Assembly (NCBI RefSeq): GCF_010974945.1
Contig: NZ_JAAIVB010000079.1
Coordinates: forward strand, 1 to 64,000
DNA: 64,000 bases
Source: Noviherbaspirillum galbum
GTDB taxonomy: Bacteria; Pseudomonadota; Gammaproteobacteria; Burkholderiales; Burkholderiaceae_D
Direction of reading: 5' to 3'
A program made the translations under genes and the position numbers. Below the pieces are notes generated by a model. The model was not told where the DNA came from. It saw nothing but the letters and a program-made list of their open reading frames with translations, and did no database searches. Shown here piece by piece: positions 48,775 to 58,552 of this stretch; position 1 is the first letter of the stretch; each line of letters begins with the position of its first letter.

Positions 48775-49670
48775 CATCGCAATCCGATTTCGGCGCCTGG
48801 ATGAAGCAGGTCCAGGCGCGCATGGAAGATGCGCTCGCCGCTTTCCTGCCCGCCCCGGTCGAGACACCCGCGCGGCTGCACGAGGCCATGCGCTACGCGG
48901 TCCTCGACGGCGGCAAGCGCGTGCGCCCGCTGCTGGTCTTCGCGGCCGGCGACCTTTTCGGTGCGGCCCCGGAGATGCTCGAACGCGCCGCCGCCGCCGT
49001 GGAAATGATCCATGCCTATTCGCTGGTGCACGATGACATGCCCTGCATGGACGACGATGCCCTGCGCCGCGGCAAGCCGACGGTGCACGTGAAGTACGAC
49101 GAAGCCACGGCCCTGCTCGTGGGCGACGCGCTGCAGTCCCAGGCCTTCCTGGTGCTGACCGATGGCGAAGCCGGCGCGGCCGAGGCCAACCGCCTGGCGA
49201 TGGTGCGCGAACTGGCCCATGCCTCGGGTTCGCTCGGCATGTGCGGCGGCCAGGCGATCGACCTTGCGAGCGTGGGCCTGCCGCTGGCGCTGGACGAGCT
49301 CGAACGGATGCACCGCATGAAGACCGGTGCGCTGCTGCGGGTGTCGGTCGTGCTCGGCGCGCTCGCCGCCAAGCTTCCCTCGACCGCCGAGGCCGCCGCC
49401 CTGGACGCCTACGCGAAGGCGGTCGGTCTGGCGTTCCAGGTGGTCGACGACGTGCTCGATGCCACCGCCGATTCGTCGACGCTGGGCAAGACAGCCGGCA
49501 AGGACGCGGCGGACAACAAGCCGACCTATGTGTCGATCCTCGGACTCGACCGGTCGCAGGCGCTGGCGGAACGGTTGCGGCGCGACGCCCACGAGGCGCT
49601 CGCACCTTTTGGAGACAAGGCGCGGCGGCTGCGCGACATCGCGGACCTGGTCGTGCAACGCAAGGCATAA
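48771..49670 (+). CDS. ispA: (2E,6E)-Farnesyl diphosphate synthase
   Basis: A 299-residue trans-prenyltransferase condensing IPP with DMAPP and GPP. The first aspartate-rich motif is [19 protein letters not shown], the second is [11 protein letters not shown]. The residues before the first motif ([11 protein letters not shown]) carry the chain-length region of C15 synthases. It overlaps xseB by four bases and is followed by dxs after 19 bases, coupling precursor supply and chain formation. Confidence 0.96.
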   Translation: MTSQSDFGAWMKQVQARMEDALAAFLPAPVETPARLHEAMRYAVLDGGKRVRPLLVFAAGDLFGAAPEMLERAAAAVEMIHAYSLVHDDMPCMDDDALRRGKPTVHVKYDEATALLVGDALQSQAFLVLTDGEAGAAEANRLAMVRELAHASGSLGMCGGQAIDLASVGLPLALDELERMHRMKTGALLRVSVVLGALAAKLPSTAEAAALDAYAKAVGLAFQVVDDVLDATADSSTLGKTAGKDAADNKPTYVSILGLDRSQALAERLRRDAHEALAPFGDKARRLRDIADLVVQRKA

Positions 49671-49689
49671 GGCAAACAAGACACTCACC

Positions 49690-51564
49690 ATGAACCTGCT
49701 CAACCTGATCGACAGCCCGGCTGACCTGCGCGCCTTGCCGCGCACCCAACTCAAACCGCTGGCCGACGAGCTGCGCGCCTACCTGCTCGATTCGGTTTCC
49801 AAGACGGGCGGGCACCTGTCGTCCAACCTCGGTACGGTCGAGCTGACCATCGCGCTGCACTACGTCTTCAATACGCCCGAAGACCGCATCGTCTGGGACG
49901 TCGGACACCAGACCTATCCGCACAAGATCCTCACCGGCCGGCGCGACCGCATGCCGACGCTGCGCCAGCTCAACGGCATTTCCGGATTCCCGCGCCGCGT
50001 CGAAAGCGAATTCGATACCTTCGGCACCGCCCACTCCTCGACCTCGATTTCCGCCGCGCTCGGCATGGCGCTCGCCGCCCGCACCAAGGGCGAGAAGCGG
50101 CACGCGATCGCCGTGATCGGCGACGGCGCGATGACCGCCGGCATGGCCTTCGAGGCCCTCAACAACGCCGGCGTCTACAACGACGTCAACCTGCTGGTCA
50201 TCCTCAACGACAACGACATGTCGATCTCGCCGCCCGTCGGCGCCCTCAACCGCTATCTTGCCCGCCTGATGTCCGGCAAGTTCTACGCGGCGGCGCGCAA
50301 CGTCGGCAAGACCGTCCTGCCCGCGCCCATGCTGGAACTGGCCAAGCGCATCGAGGAGCATGCCAAGGGCATGGTCGTTCCCGCCACGCTGTTCGAGGAA
50401 TTCGGCTTCAATTACATCGGCCCGATCGACGGCCACGACCTGGAATCGCTGATCCCGACGCTGCAGAACCTGAAGGACCTGAAGGGGCCGCAGTTCCTGC
50501 ACGTCGTGACGAAGAAAGGGCAGGGCTACAAGCTCGCCGAGGCCGATCCGGTGCTGTACCACGGACCCGGCAAGTTCAACCCGGCCGAAGGCATCAAGCC
50601 GGCGGCGGCGGGCAAGCAGACCTACACCCAGGTCTTCGGCGACTGGCTGTGCGACATGGCCGAGAAGGACCGACGGCTCGTCGGCATCACGCCCGCGATG
50701 CGCGAGGGCTCCGGCATGGTCGAGTTCGAGCGCCGCTTCCCCGGCCGCTACTTCGACGTCGGCATCGCCGAGCAGCATGCGGTCACCTTTGCCGCCGGCC
50801 TGGCCTGCGAAGACATGAAGCCGGTGGTGGCGATCTATTCCACCTTCCTGCAGCGCGCCTACGACCAGCTGATCCATGACGTGGCGCTGCAGAACCTGGA
50901 CGTGACCTTCGCCCTCGACCGCGCCGGCCTCGTCGGCGCGGACGGCGCAACCCACGCCGGCAACTACGACCTGGCCTACCTGCGCTGCATTCCCAACATG
51001 GTGGTGATGGCGCCCTCCGACGAAAACGAGTGCCGCCAAATGCTGACCACGGCTTTCCAATATAATGGTCCGGCCGCGGTCCGGTACCCGCGCGGCGCCG
51101 GCATCGGCGCCAAGGTGGAGAAAGACTTGCAGCCTCTGCCGCTGGGCAAGGGCCTCGTCCGGCGCGAAGGCAAGGGCATCGCCATCCTCGCCTTCGGCAC
51201 GATGGTCGCTCCCAGCCTGGGCGCGGCCGAGGAACTGGGCGCCACCGTCGCCGACATGCGCTTCGTCAAGCCGCTCGACACCGAACTGGTGAAGCGGCTC
51301 GCCGAAAGCCACGAGGCGCTGGTCACCGTGGAAGAGGGTGCGGTTATGGGCGGCGCCGGTTCCGCCGTCGCCGAGGCGCTCGCCGATGCCGGTATCGTCA
51401 AGCCCATCCTTCACCTCGGCCTGCCGGACCGCTTCATCGACCACGGGGATGCGGCGCAGTTGCTCGCCGCCTGCGGCCTGGACGCGAAAGGCATCGCCGC
51501 CGCGATCAGGAAACGCTTTGGCAAGGGCGAACCGCGCCTCGTCGTGAACAACGTCAACCACTGA
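49690..51564 (+). CDS. dxs: 1-deoxy-D-xylulose-5-phosphate synthase
   Basis: A 624-residue TPP enzyme making DXP from pyruvate and glyceraldehyde-3-phosphate for isoprenoids, thiamine and pyridoxine. The TPP motif is [20 protein letters not shown] running to NDNDMSIS. The catalytic glutamate is in [16 protein letters not shown], with [11 protein letters not shown] and [16 protein letters not shown] also present. It needs TPP, which links it to the thi operon at 27 kb that also consumes its product. Third gene of the xseB operon. Confidence 0.98.
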   Translation: MNLLNLIDSPADLRALPRTQLKPLADELRAYLLDSVSKTGGHLSSNLGTVELTIALHYVFNTPEDRIVWDVGHQTYPHKILTGRRDRMPTLRQLNGISGFPRRVESEFDTFGTAHSSTSISAALGMALAARTKGEKRHAIAVIGDGAMTAGMAFEALNNAGVYNDVNLLVILNDNDMSISPPVGALNRYLARLMSGKFYAAARNVGKTVLPAPMLELAKRIEEHAKGMVVPATLFEEFGFNYIGPIDGHDLESLIPTLQNLKDLKGPQFLHVVTKKGQGYKLAEADPVLYHGPGKFNPAEGIKPAAAGKQTYTQVFGDWLCDMAEKDRRLVGITPAMREGSGMVEFERRFPGRYFDVGIAEQHAVTFAAGLACEDMKPVVAIYSTFLQRAYDQLIHDVALQNLDVTFALDRAGLVGADGATHAGNYDLAYLRCIPNMVVMAPSDENECRQMLTTAFQYNGPAAVRYPRGAGIGAKVEKDLQPLPLGKGLVRREGKGIAILAFGTMVAPSLGAAEELGATVADMRFVKPLDTELVKRLAESHEALVTVEEGAVMGGAGSAVAEALADAGIVKPILHLGLPDRFIDHGDAAQLLAACGLDAKGIAAAIRKRFGKGEPRLVVNNVNH

Positions 51565-51626
51565 GAAATCCGGCAGCCGCAAGCCTCGTCCAGCAAGGTC
51601 CGGCAGCCACAACCGATAGGCTGAAC

Positions 51627-52433
51627 ATGAATACCCGCGACCTGAACCTGATGAGCATCCCCGACGTGCAAAGCACCGTCGATACCCGCCGCCTGGCCAT
51701 CCAGCGCGTCGGCGTCAAGGGAGTGCGCTATCCGGTCACGATCGCCTCCCCGTCCGGCGTCATGCCCACGGTGGGCACCTGGAACATGTATGTGCATCTG
51801 CCGGAAGACCAGAAGGGCACGCACATGTCCCGCTTCATCGCGCTGCTCGAGGACAACCGCGTGCCGCTCGATGCCTCCCGCTTCGGCGCATTGATGCGGG
51901 ACATGGTCAAGCTGCTGGAAGCCGATTCCGGCCGGATCGAGGTCAGCTTTCCCTACTTCATCAACAAGACCGCGCCGATCTCGGGCGTGCAGAGCCTGAT
52001 GGATTACGAAGTCGGCTACGTCGGCGAGATGCGCGACGGCCGCCTCGAGATCACGCTCAAGGTACTGGTCCCCGTCACCAGCCTCTGCCCCTGCTCGAAA
52101 AAGATTTCCGAATACGGCGCGCACAACCAGCGCTCGCACATCACCGTCAGCGCCCTGCTGGACGGCGAGCTGCCGGTCGACGAACTCATCGCCGGCATCG
52201 AGGCGCAAGCCTCCTGCGAACTCTTCGGCCTGCTCAAGCGCCCGGATGAAAAGTACGTCACCGAGCGCGCCTACGACAACCCGAAGTTCGTCGAAGACCT
52301 GGTGCGCGACGTCGCCGGCATGCTCAATGGCGAGACCCGCATCCTGGCCTACACGCTCGAGGCGGAAAACTTCGAATCCATCCACAATCACTCGGCATAC
52401 GCGTTGATCGAGAACGACAAGCGCGTGAAGTGA
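51627..52433 (+). CDS. folE2: GTP cyclohydrolase FolE2 (type IB)
   Basis: A 268-residue enzyme converting GTP to 7,8-dihydroneopterin triphosphate, the entry to folate and, through QueD, queuosine. The metal-binding cysteine lies in [20 protein letters not shown]. The N-terminal [20 protein letters not shown] and the C-terminal [17 protein letters not shown] are typical. Type IB enzymes accept metals other than zinc. It lies 62 bases after dxs, so it may share that transcript. queC, a later queuosine gene, is at 60 kb. Confidence 0.95.
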   Translation: MNTRDLNLMSIPDVQSTVDTRRLAIQRVGVKGVRYPVTIASPSGVMPTVGTWNMYVHLPEDQKGTHMSRFIALLEDNRVPLDASRFGALMRDMVKLLEADSGRIEVSFPYFINKTAPISGVQSLMDYEVGYVGEMRDGRLEITLKVLVPVTSLCPCSKKISEYGAHNQRSHITVSALLDGELPVDELIAGIEAQASCELFGLLKRPDEKYVTERAYDNPKFVEDLVRDVAGMLNGETRILAYTLEAENFESIHNHSAYALIENDKRVK

Positions 52434-52446
52434 CCGGCGGCCGGCG

Positions 52447-52938
52447 TCAGACCAGCGGCAGCGCCGTCGTATCCTTGATGCGCTGCAGCGCGAAGCTGGA
52501 TTTCACCTCGAGCACCACGGGATGCTTGAGCAGCGTCTCCATCATGAAGTGGGAGAAGTGCTCCATGTCTTCCACATGGACCCGCAGCAGGTAATCCATT
52601 TCTCCCGTCATCGCATAGCAGGCCACCACTTCCGGCCAGGTGTCGACCGCGGCGGCGAATGCCGCCCGCGGCGACCGGTTGCTGCTGCCCGGCGTGTCGC
52701 TATGCTTTTCCAGGCGCACGTTCACATAGGCCAGCAGCCCGAGGCCGATCTTGTCCGGATCCAGCAAGGCCACGTATTGCCGGATCACGCCGGCATCTTC
52801 CAGGCGCTTGATGCGCCGCAGGCAGGGTGACGGCGAAAGACTGACCTTTTCCGCGATTTCCTGGTTGCTGAGGCGGCCGTCCGCCTGCAGGATCGCGAGG
52901 ATCTTGCGATCCGTCTTGTCGAGTTCCAGTTTTGGCAT
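52447..52938 (-). CDS. Lrp/AsnC family transcriptional regulator
   Basis: A 163-residue regulator. The N-terminal helix-turn-helix is LSNQEIAEKVSLSPSPCLRR, and the C-terminal RAM ligand-binding domain has EVVACYAMTGEMDYLLRVHVED. The start at 52938 (MPKLELDKTDRKIL) was chosen over an upstream codon because it matches family length. It is divergent from phhA, and the gap contains palindromic sites, so it probably controls phenylalanine hydroxylation in response to aromatic amino acids. Confidence 0.95.
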   Translation of the reverse strand: MPKLELDKTDRKILAILQADGRLSNQEIAEKVSLSPSPCLRRIKRLEDAGVIRQYVALLDPDKIGLGLLAYVNVRLEKHSDTPGSSNRSPRAAFAAAVDTWPEVVACYAMTGEMDYLLRVHVEDMEHFSHFMMETLLKHPVVLEVKSSFALQRIKDTTALPLV

Positions 52939-52963
52939 GGTCTGCCCTCGATGAAAAATATAC

Positions 52964-53018
52964 GGCAATTTTATTGCCAATTTTTCTTTGCGTCAGCCAT
53001 ATTTCGCAATTTTATGCC
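52964..53018. promoter_or_regulatory. Candidate Lrp-family operators between the regulator and phhA
   Basis: GGCAAT-TTT-ATTGCC (52964-52978) is a perfect inverted repeat. CGCAATTTTATGCC (53005-53018) is a degenerate second copy about 41 bases (four helical turns) downstream, the spacing expected for wrapping around an Lrp-type octamer. TATACT at 53032-53037 may be the phhA -10 box. Confidence 0.6.
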
Positions 53019-53075
53019 TGCCCGGCTTGACTATACTTCCTGGATACACTAACAACCCGAGCCGAGGGGACAGGC

Positions 53076-53969
53076 ATGAATACCACCGTTGACCACGCCG
53101 ATTTTTTCAAGACCCTGGAAGAGAAGTCCGATGGCGGCACGCTGCGCGGCAATTACGAGAATGCCGATGAACGCTATGTCGTGAAGCAGGACTGGAACGC
53201 CTACACGCCGGAGCAGCATGCCTTGTGGCGGCGCCTGTACGAACGCCAGGCGAAACTGGTGCCGGGCCGGGCCTGCGATGTCTTCATCGAGGCGCTGGCC
53301 GGCCTGGATGCCTCGGGCGGCATCCCCGACCTGCAGCGCGCGAGCGAATCGCTGTACCGCGCGACGAAATGGGAACTGGTCGCCGTTCCCGGCCTGATTC
53401 CCGACCTGACCTTCTTCGAGCATCTTGCCGCGCGACGCTTTCCGGTGACGGTGTGGCTGCGCGAACCCGAAGAGTTCGACTACATCGTCGAACCCGACAT
53501 CTTCCATGACTTCTTCGGCCATGTGCCGCTGCTGTTCAATCCGCTGTTCGCCGACTACCTCCAGGAATACGGCCGGGGCGGCATGAAGGCGCTGGAGCAC
53601 GATGCCCTGAAATACCTGGCGCGCCTTTACTGGTACACGGTGGAATTCGGGCTGATCCAGAGCCCGGAAGGCTTGCGGGCCTACGGCGCCGGCATCCTGT
53701 CGTCCGGCGGCGAAATCGACTACTGCCTGACCAGCCCCAAACCGCGCCGGGTCATGCTGGATGCGGAGCGCACGATGCGTACGCTTTACAAGATCGATTC
53801 CTACCAGGAAACCTATTTCGTGATCCGCGACTTCGCGCATCTGTTTTCGACTACGGAACCGGATTTTACGCCGTTGTACGAGATCCTGAAGACGGAAGAG
53901 GCGCTGCCCGCAGATACCTTGCTGCCGGGCGAGAGCAACGTGCCGCCCAATCCGGCGGCGGGCGGCTGA
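53076..53969 (+). CDS. phhA: Phenylalanine 4-monooxygenase
   Basis: A 297-residue iron- and pterin-dependent hydroxylase converting phenylalanine to tyrosine. The iron ligands are the two histidines of IFHDFFGHVPLLFNP and the glutamate in LYWYTVEFGLIQ. It begins MNTTVDHADFFKTLEEK. No regulatory ACT domain is present, as usual in bacteria. The pterin-recycling dehydratase (phhB) is not adjacent. The divergent Lrp-type gene and operators suggest substrate-responsive control. Confidence 0.97.
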   Translation: MNTTVDHADFFKTLEEKSDGGTLRGNYENADERYVVKQDWNAYTPEQHALWRRLYERQAKLVPGRACDVFIEALAGLDASGGIPDLQRASESLYRATKWELVAVPGLIPDLTFFEHLAARRFPVTVWLREPEEFDYIVEPDIFHDFFGHVPLLFNPLFADYLQEYGRGGMKALEHDALKYLARLYWYTVEFGLIQSPEGLRAYGAGILSSGGEIDYCLTSPKPRRVMLDAERTMRTLYKIDSYQETYFVIRDFAHLFSTTEPDFTPLYEILKTEEALPADTLLPGESNVPPNPAAGG

Positions 53970-53996
53970 TCCGCCGCACCAGCTTGATCAGCTTGA

Positions 53997-54326
53997 TCAG
54001 CTGGAAATCCGGCTGCGGATCAGGGCCCGGATTTCCTCGCGCGTGACCTTGCCATCCTTGTTGGCATCGAGCCGGTCGAAATTGTCGACGATGCGCTTCA
54101 GGCCCGCGGCCTCTGCTTCCTCGCGTGTCAAGGCGCCGTCGTGATCGGTGTCGGCCGCGCTGAATTGCTCTTCGAATTTTGCCAGGCGCTTTGATGCGCG
54201 GGCCGGCGATCCCTGCGCGGGGCGGGTGGCTTGCGGCACGCCATCAGCCTGGGCCTGGGTCTGGGTGTACGCAAGCCCGCTGCCAAGAAGGCCGCCGAGC
54301 AGTGCGCAGATCAATATCGGTTTCAT
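53997..54326 (-). CDS. Secreted EF-hand calcium-binding protein
   Basis: A 109-residue protein with a signal peptide (MKPILICALLGGLLGSGLAY) and two canonical EF-hand loops, DTDHDGALTREE and DANKDGKVTREE, each with acidic residues at positions 1, 3, 5 and 12. It should bind two calcium ions in the periplasm. Small proteins of this kind are frequent in Burkholderiales; partner and role are unknown. It is convergent with phhA, 27 bases away. Confidence 0.88.
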   Translation of the reverse strand: MKPILICALLGGLLGSGLAYTQTQAQADGVPQATRPAQGSPARASKRLAKFEEQFSAADTDHDGALTREEAEAAGLKRIVDNFDRLDANKDGKVTREEIRALIRSRISS

Positions 54327-54534
54327 GGTCCTTTACCTCATGTCTTTCTCATGATGCCTCCTCATGTTGCGGGATATACATTTGGTGGCTGACCGGATTT
54401 ACCCTGTGTTACAGGTTTTACAGGAGGCAAGTCTGGTGCGGATGCTGCGCTGCGCCACGACTCGTACCGTGATTCACTTGCCGTAAAGAAACTTGCACTA
54501 TAAAGTGGCAGTATCGTTTCCTTACTCCCAGCTA

Positions 54535-55668
54535 ATGCAATCGCAGCAGGCCAATCCGCCCGATCAAAAGGACATGCGCCGCCAGCCACACCGCATCTAC
54601 ATGTCGGGGCTGGTGGTATTCAACATGCTGATCGAAACCGGCATGCTGGGCCTGTTCGCACTGGCCGGCACCATCAAGCCGTGGATCGTGGTGGCGTTCG
54701 CCGGTACCGTCGTGCCGGTGTCGATCGCCATTCACCTGATGTTCAGGATCGGGCTCAACCTCAGGCTCAAGGAAAAAGGCTTGCTGGTTCCCCAGCTCGC
54801 CGTCAACGCCGCCGCGCAACTGATCTTCCTGATGCTGGCGCCGCAGCTCGCCGTCTTCTTCATGCTGACCATGATCGCCTTCTCGGGTTATGCCGCACCC
54901 GAGTTTTCGCCGCGCAGCTTCACGAACGGCTGGCTCGTCTTCGGCGTGCTCACCGGCGCGGCGATCTGGCTGGTGCGCGACCGATTCCGCTTTCCCGGCG
55001 CGTCGGGGCTGGAAATCTTCGCCACCTGGCTGTTCTTCTTCCTCGCGCTGCGCAGCCTGACGCTCGCCAGCGCGCGCTTCTTCCGGCTGCGCGCCAAGCT
55101 GTCGGAAAAGAACCGGCAGCTCGAAGCTTCGCTGCGCCAGATCGAGGAACTCGCCAGTCACGATCACCTGACTGGCATCAATAACCGCGGGACATTCATG
55201 AAGATGCTGGAGGACGAGGCGCAGCGCAGCGCGCGCACCGGCGCGCCATTCTGCTTCGTGATGCTGGACATCGACCACTTCAAGAAGGTCAACGACACGC
55301 ATGGCCATCCGGTCGGCGACGAGGTGCTGAAGACCGTGTGCGACATCGCGGTGCGGACCCTGAGGGGAATCGACCGCATCGGCCGCCTCGGCGGCGAGGA
55401 ATTCGGAATCCTGCTTCCCGACACGCGTGCCGAGGAAGGAACGATCTCCATGGAGAGGCTGCGCGAGGCAGTCAACGATCACGACTGGGGCAGCATCGCG
55501 CCGGGACTCGACGTACATTTTTCAGCCGGCATCACCAGCTACATGCCGATGGACAACGTGCAGAAACTTGCAAAGCGCGCCGACGACGCGCTCTATCATG
55601 CCAAGGAGACGGGGCGCGACAGGGTGGTGATGGCGGATCAGCGCCTGTCCGCGCGTGCCTGCGCCTGA
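54535..55668 (+). CDS. Membrane-bound diguanylate cyclase (GGDEF)
   Basis: A 377-residue protein. The N-terminal half has about five or six hydrophobic helices (LVVFNMLIETGMLGLFALAG, IVVAFAGTVVPVSIAIHL and others), forming an unclassified membrane sensor. A short coiled coil (KLSEKNRQLEASLRQIEEL) leads to a GGDEF domain: DHLTGINNRGTFMKML, then MLDIDHFKKVND, then the catalytic LGGEEFGILLP. The inhibitory I-site RGID sits five residues before GGEEF, so product feedback is likely. No EAL domain. Start ATG 54535 chosen; a TTG 14 codons earlier is possible. Confidence 0.93.
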   Translation: MQSQQANPPDQKDMRRQPHRIYMSGLVVFNMLIETGMLGLFALAGTIKPWIVVAFAGTVVPVSIAIHLMFRIGLNLRLKEKGLLVPQLAVNAAAQLIFLMLAPQLAVFFMLTMIAFSGYAAPEFSPRSFTNGWLVFGVLTGAAIWLVRDRFRFPGASGLEIFATWLFFFLALRSLTLASARFFRLRAKLSEKNRQLEASLRQIEELASHDHLTGINNRGTFMKMLEDEAQRSARTGAPFCFVMLDIDHFKKVNDTHGHPVGDEVLKTVCDIAVRTLRGIDRIGRLGGEEFGILLPDTRAEEGTISMERLREAVNDHDWGSIAPGLDVHFSAGITSYMPMDNVQKLAKRADDALYHAKETGRDRVVMADQRLSARACA

Positions 55669-55680
55669 ATCCGCAACGGA

Positions 55681-56010
55681 TCAGGCCAACTGGTAGCGCA
55701 GCGCGGAAACCTCGATGTGCGTGAGGATCACCGCGCTCTTTAGCACATGATCCATGTCATCGTCCTCGCGGAATGCGCTCTGCGCATGATCGCTCAAACG
55801 CGCAAGGTTTTCGACGGTGCGGCGCGTCCGCGGCACATCCAGTGCGTGCCAGGCCTGCTTCGCCTCGCTCGCGTAATGCTCCAGTTCATCGACGCAATGC
55901 TTCAGGTCGCTGGGAACGCGCCCGTCCGCCTGGCAGGCCCGCGCCGCATGCACGATCGTCCTGTCGATGAAACGAAGCCGCTCCTCGATGTCTTCGCGTT
56001 GCGCCGTCAT
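55681..56010 (-). CDS. Small helical hypothetical protein
   Basis: A 109-residue soluble protein starting MTAQREDIEERLRFIDRTIV with AGGAGA upstream. It appears all-helical and charged (DLKHCVDELEHYASEAKQAW, RRTVENLARLSDHAQSAF) with no signal peptide or recognised domain. It is convergent with the diguanylate cyclase gene, whose stop lies 12 bases away. The good ribosome site and even composition support coding. I cannot assign a function. Confidence 0.7.
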   Translation of the reverse strand: MTAQREDIEERLRFIDRTIVHAARACQADGRVPSDLKHCVDELEHYASEAKQAWHALDVPRTRRTVENLARLSDHAQSAFREDDDMDHVLKSAVILTHIEVSALRYQLA

Positions 56011-56282
56011 TCGGTTCTCCTGTTTCCGGTCTTCTTTACCGAGGCATCCGGCGCCTGACGCCGGCAACCATCGGCGCTCTGGCATGGCCTGCATCAGGAC
56101 CGCGCGCAGAACGAGGGCGCGGCCTTCCTGTCACATCCATGACAGCCGCATGTCTGCAATCTATGCGCGTTTGGACAAGCGCGCAATATGCACTGCAATA
56201 AGCATCCCGCGCTGCAAGAGGCTTGCAGCCACCTCGGCGGCGCATTCGTGGAGACAGTCATGCGGAAAGGAGGAAGCTGAAC

Positions 56283-57095
56283 ATGCAAGACGAACCGGTC
56301 CTGTTCCTCGGCTGCGCCGGCTGGAGCATTTCCTCCGCGGTGCGCGATAGTTTCGCCGCCGAGGGAAGCCAGCTGGAGCGGTATGCGTCGGTCTTTCCGG
56401 CAGTGGAAATCAATTCGTCGTTCTACCGGCCGCATCGCCCGGCGACCTATGCTCGCTGGCGCGACAGCGTTCCCGCGCACTTCCGCTTCTCGGCAAAGAT
56501 TCCGCGCGACATTACCCATGTCATGCGGTTGCGTCAGGCCGATGGCCGGCTGGACGCCTTTCTCGGCGAGGTCATGCACCTCGAGGAAAAGCTTGGCTGC
56601 CTGCTGCTGCAGCTTCCGCCCAGCCTTGCCTTCGAGCCGGACGTTGCCGACGCCTTCCTCGCGCTGCTGCGGCGGCGCGCCGGCATGGCGATCGCCTGCG
56701 AAGCAAGGCATCCTTCCTGGTTCACGTCCGATGCCGCCGCGCTGATGCGCGCGCACGATGTCACGCCGGTGCTTGCCGATCCGCAGGTCAGGCCCTTGCC
56801 GGACGATGCGCGATTCGGGAACACCGTCTACATCCGCCTGCACGGTTCTCCGCGCATGTATTACTCGGCTTACGGCGATGCGGATCTCGAGCGCGTCGCC
56901 GCCGACATCGAGCGGCATGCCGGCGAGGGACGCCAGGTCTGGTGCGTGTTCGACAATACCGCCGACGGCGCCGCGGTGCCAAATGCCTTGTCGTTGCTTT
57001 CGCGCCTGCCCGATCTGGTGCTCCAGCCGGGCGCCATCCCGGCCGCCCCACAGCCGGTCCGCGCGGCGCGCGGCGTCACGCCGAGCCTGTTCTGA
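56283..57095 (+). CDS. DUF72 domain-containing protein
   Basis: A 270-residue TIM-barrel-like protein of the DUF72 (YecE-like) family. It begins with LFLGCAGWSISSAVRDSF and continues with the conserved AVEINSSFYRPHRPATYARW, FRFSAKIPRDITHVMRL, CEARHPSWFTSD and YIRLHGSPRMYYSAYGDADL. A strong AAAGGAGG precedes ATG 56283, which fixes the start against an earlier in-frame codon. The family is widespread but its activity is unknown. It is convergent with the kinase gene, 12 bases apart. Confidence 0.9.
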   Translation: MQDEPVLFLGCAGWSISSAVRDSFAAEGSQLERYASVFPAVEINSSFYRPHRPATYARWRDSVPAHFRFSAKIPRDITHVMRLRQADGRLDAFLGEVMHLEEKLGCLLLQLPPSLAFEPDVADAFLALLRRRAGMAIACEARHPSWFTSDAAALMRAHDVTPVLADPQVRPLPDDARFGNTVYIRLHGSPRMYYSAYGDADLERVAADIERHAGEGRQVWCVFDNTADGAAVPNALSLLSRLPDLVLQPGAIPAAPQPVRAARGVTPSLF

Positions 57096-57107
57096 GGCGT
57101 TGCGTGC

Positions 57108-58538
57108 TCAGGCGCTGCCGGCGCTCTTGACCACCGTGACCGTGCAATCCGCGAGCGCCACGACTTGCGACGATACGCTGCCCAGGTAGCGCCGCAGCGC
57201 CGAACTGCCGCGCGAGCCGATCACGATGTGGTCGACGGCATTCACCGCCGCGTAGTCGATGATGGCGGCCGCCGGATCCGGCGCTTCTAGCACGTGGAAG
57301 GTCAGCTTGGCCGGATCGAGCCCGAGGGGACGCGCCCAGTGCTTCAGCCCGGCGAGATGCTTCACGTGAATGTTCTGTCCATGCCGGTCGACGACTTCAT
57401 CCATGCCGATGCGGTTGGTCTTTTGCACGGTGACGCAGGCCAGGCGGGCATCGGGCTCGGTCTGCAGGATGCGCAGGGTGGTGCGCCGCAGCGTGTCGGC
57501 CAGCGCTTCCGAGCCATGCTCGATGTCGATCGCCACCATGATAATCGGCGCCCTGGCGAGTTGCCGCACGGCCGATTGCTCCGGCATCGCTTCCATGCCG
57601 ATCGACTTGAACCAGCGCCGCATCACGACTCCCAGGCTGTCGCGGCGCGCCTTGTCGGCGCGAGCGGTCAGGGTAATCTGTTCCGGATTCTGCAGGTCGA
57701 AGGCAATCTGCGCCGCCGTGCTGTAGCGCGCGTCCGGATGCACTTCGAGGCAGTGCAGGATCACTTCCTGCAGCCAGGGAGGAACCTTGGGATTGATGGC
57801 GCGCGGCGGCAGCGGGTCGCGCCACAGCCGGCGCCGCAAGCCCCGGATGCTGGTCGGGTTTCCCAGCGGACGCTCGCCCGTGGCGAGGTGGTACATCAGC
57901 ACGCCCAGCGCGTACAGGTCGCTGCGCGGATCGTTGCGGATGTTGAGCACCTGTTCCGGCGCGATGTAGGGCCCGGTGCCCAGCGGCAGGCGAAACTCTT
58001 CCGCCAGCAGGTCGGGCATCATGTCGTGCCGCGACAGGCCGAAGTCGACCAGGATCGCTTCGCCGCTCTTGCGGAACATGACGTTGCTCGGCTTGATGTC
58101 GAGGTGGATGACATGCTGCCGGTGCAGGTCGTGCAGCGCGTTCGCCACCTTGGTCCCGATGGCAACGACTTCATCCATGGGCAGCGGCGCCTCGTCGAAG
58201 CGCGCCCGCAGCGAGGAACCGGAAATCAGTTCCATGACGATGTAGGGCTGGGCGGTGAAATCGCCGGACGCGATGAAGCGCGGCACGTGGATGCCCGTCA
58301 GCTTCGGCATGATCATCTGCTCGACCTCGAAGCCGACGATGGCGGCGGGGTCGTTGTGGTCGCCGAGGATGGGCAGCTTCATCAGCAGGGCATCGGCGTT
58401 GCCGGCCGCGCCGGACGTGGCCGGACCGGCCGTCTTGCGGCGCACGCGCCAGAGCGTCGCCATGCCGCCCTTGTGCAGCTTTTCCTCGAGCACGAAGTCA
58501 TCGATCTCGAGACCGGGTTCGAGGCGGACGGCATGCAT
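57108..58538 (-). CDS. Serine/threonine protein kinase fused to a universal stress protein domain
   Basis: A 476-residue cytoplasmic protein. Residues about 10-275 are a Hanks-type kinase: a glycine-rich loop (LHKGGMATLWRV), an ATP lysine in ALLMKLP, catalytic VIHLDIKPSNVMF, DFG in ILVDFGLSRHD and APE in GPYIAPEQVLN. The HRD arginine is replaced by leucine (HLD), making it a non-RD kinase. Residues about 325-470 are a UspA fold with VAIDIEHGSEALADTLRR and the nucleotide-binding IVIGSRGSSALRRYLGSVSS. No transmembrane or PASTA segment is present. It lies 14 bases downstream of a phosphoesterase gene. Confidence 0.93.
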   Translation of the reverse strand: MHAVRLEPGLEIDDFVLEEKLHKGGMATLWRVRRKTAGPATSGAAGNADALLMKLPILGDHNDPAAIVGFEVEQMIMPKLTGIHVPRFIASGDFTAQPYIVMELISGSSLRARFDEAPLPMDEVVAIGTKVANALHDLHRQHVIHLDIKPSNVMFRKSGEAILVDFGLSRHDMMPDLLAEEFRLPLGTGPYIAPEQVLNIRNDPRSDLYALGVLMYHLATGERPLGNPTSIRGLRRRLWRDPLPPRAINPKVPPWLQEVILHCLEVHPDARYSTAAQIAFDLQNPEQITLTARADKARRDSLGVVMRRWFKSIGMEAMPEQSAVRQLARAPIIMVAIDIEHGSEALADTLRRTTLRILQTEPDARLACVTVQKTNRIGMDEVVDRHGQNIHVKHLAGLKHWARPLGLDPAKLTFHVLEAPDPAAAIIDYAAVNAVDHIVIGSRGSSALRRYLGSVSSQVVALADCTVTVVKSAGSA

Positions 58539-58552
58539 CGTCGGCGCTCCGC

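Noticed and set aside
48481-51612. A 1043-codon open frame on the minus strand opposite xseB, ispA and dxs
   Set aside because: The plus-strand genes are unmistakable. The antisense frame is a product of high GC content and third-position bias and has no family motifs.
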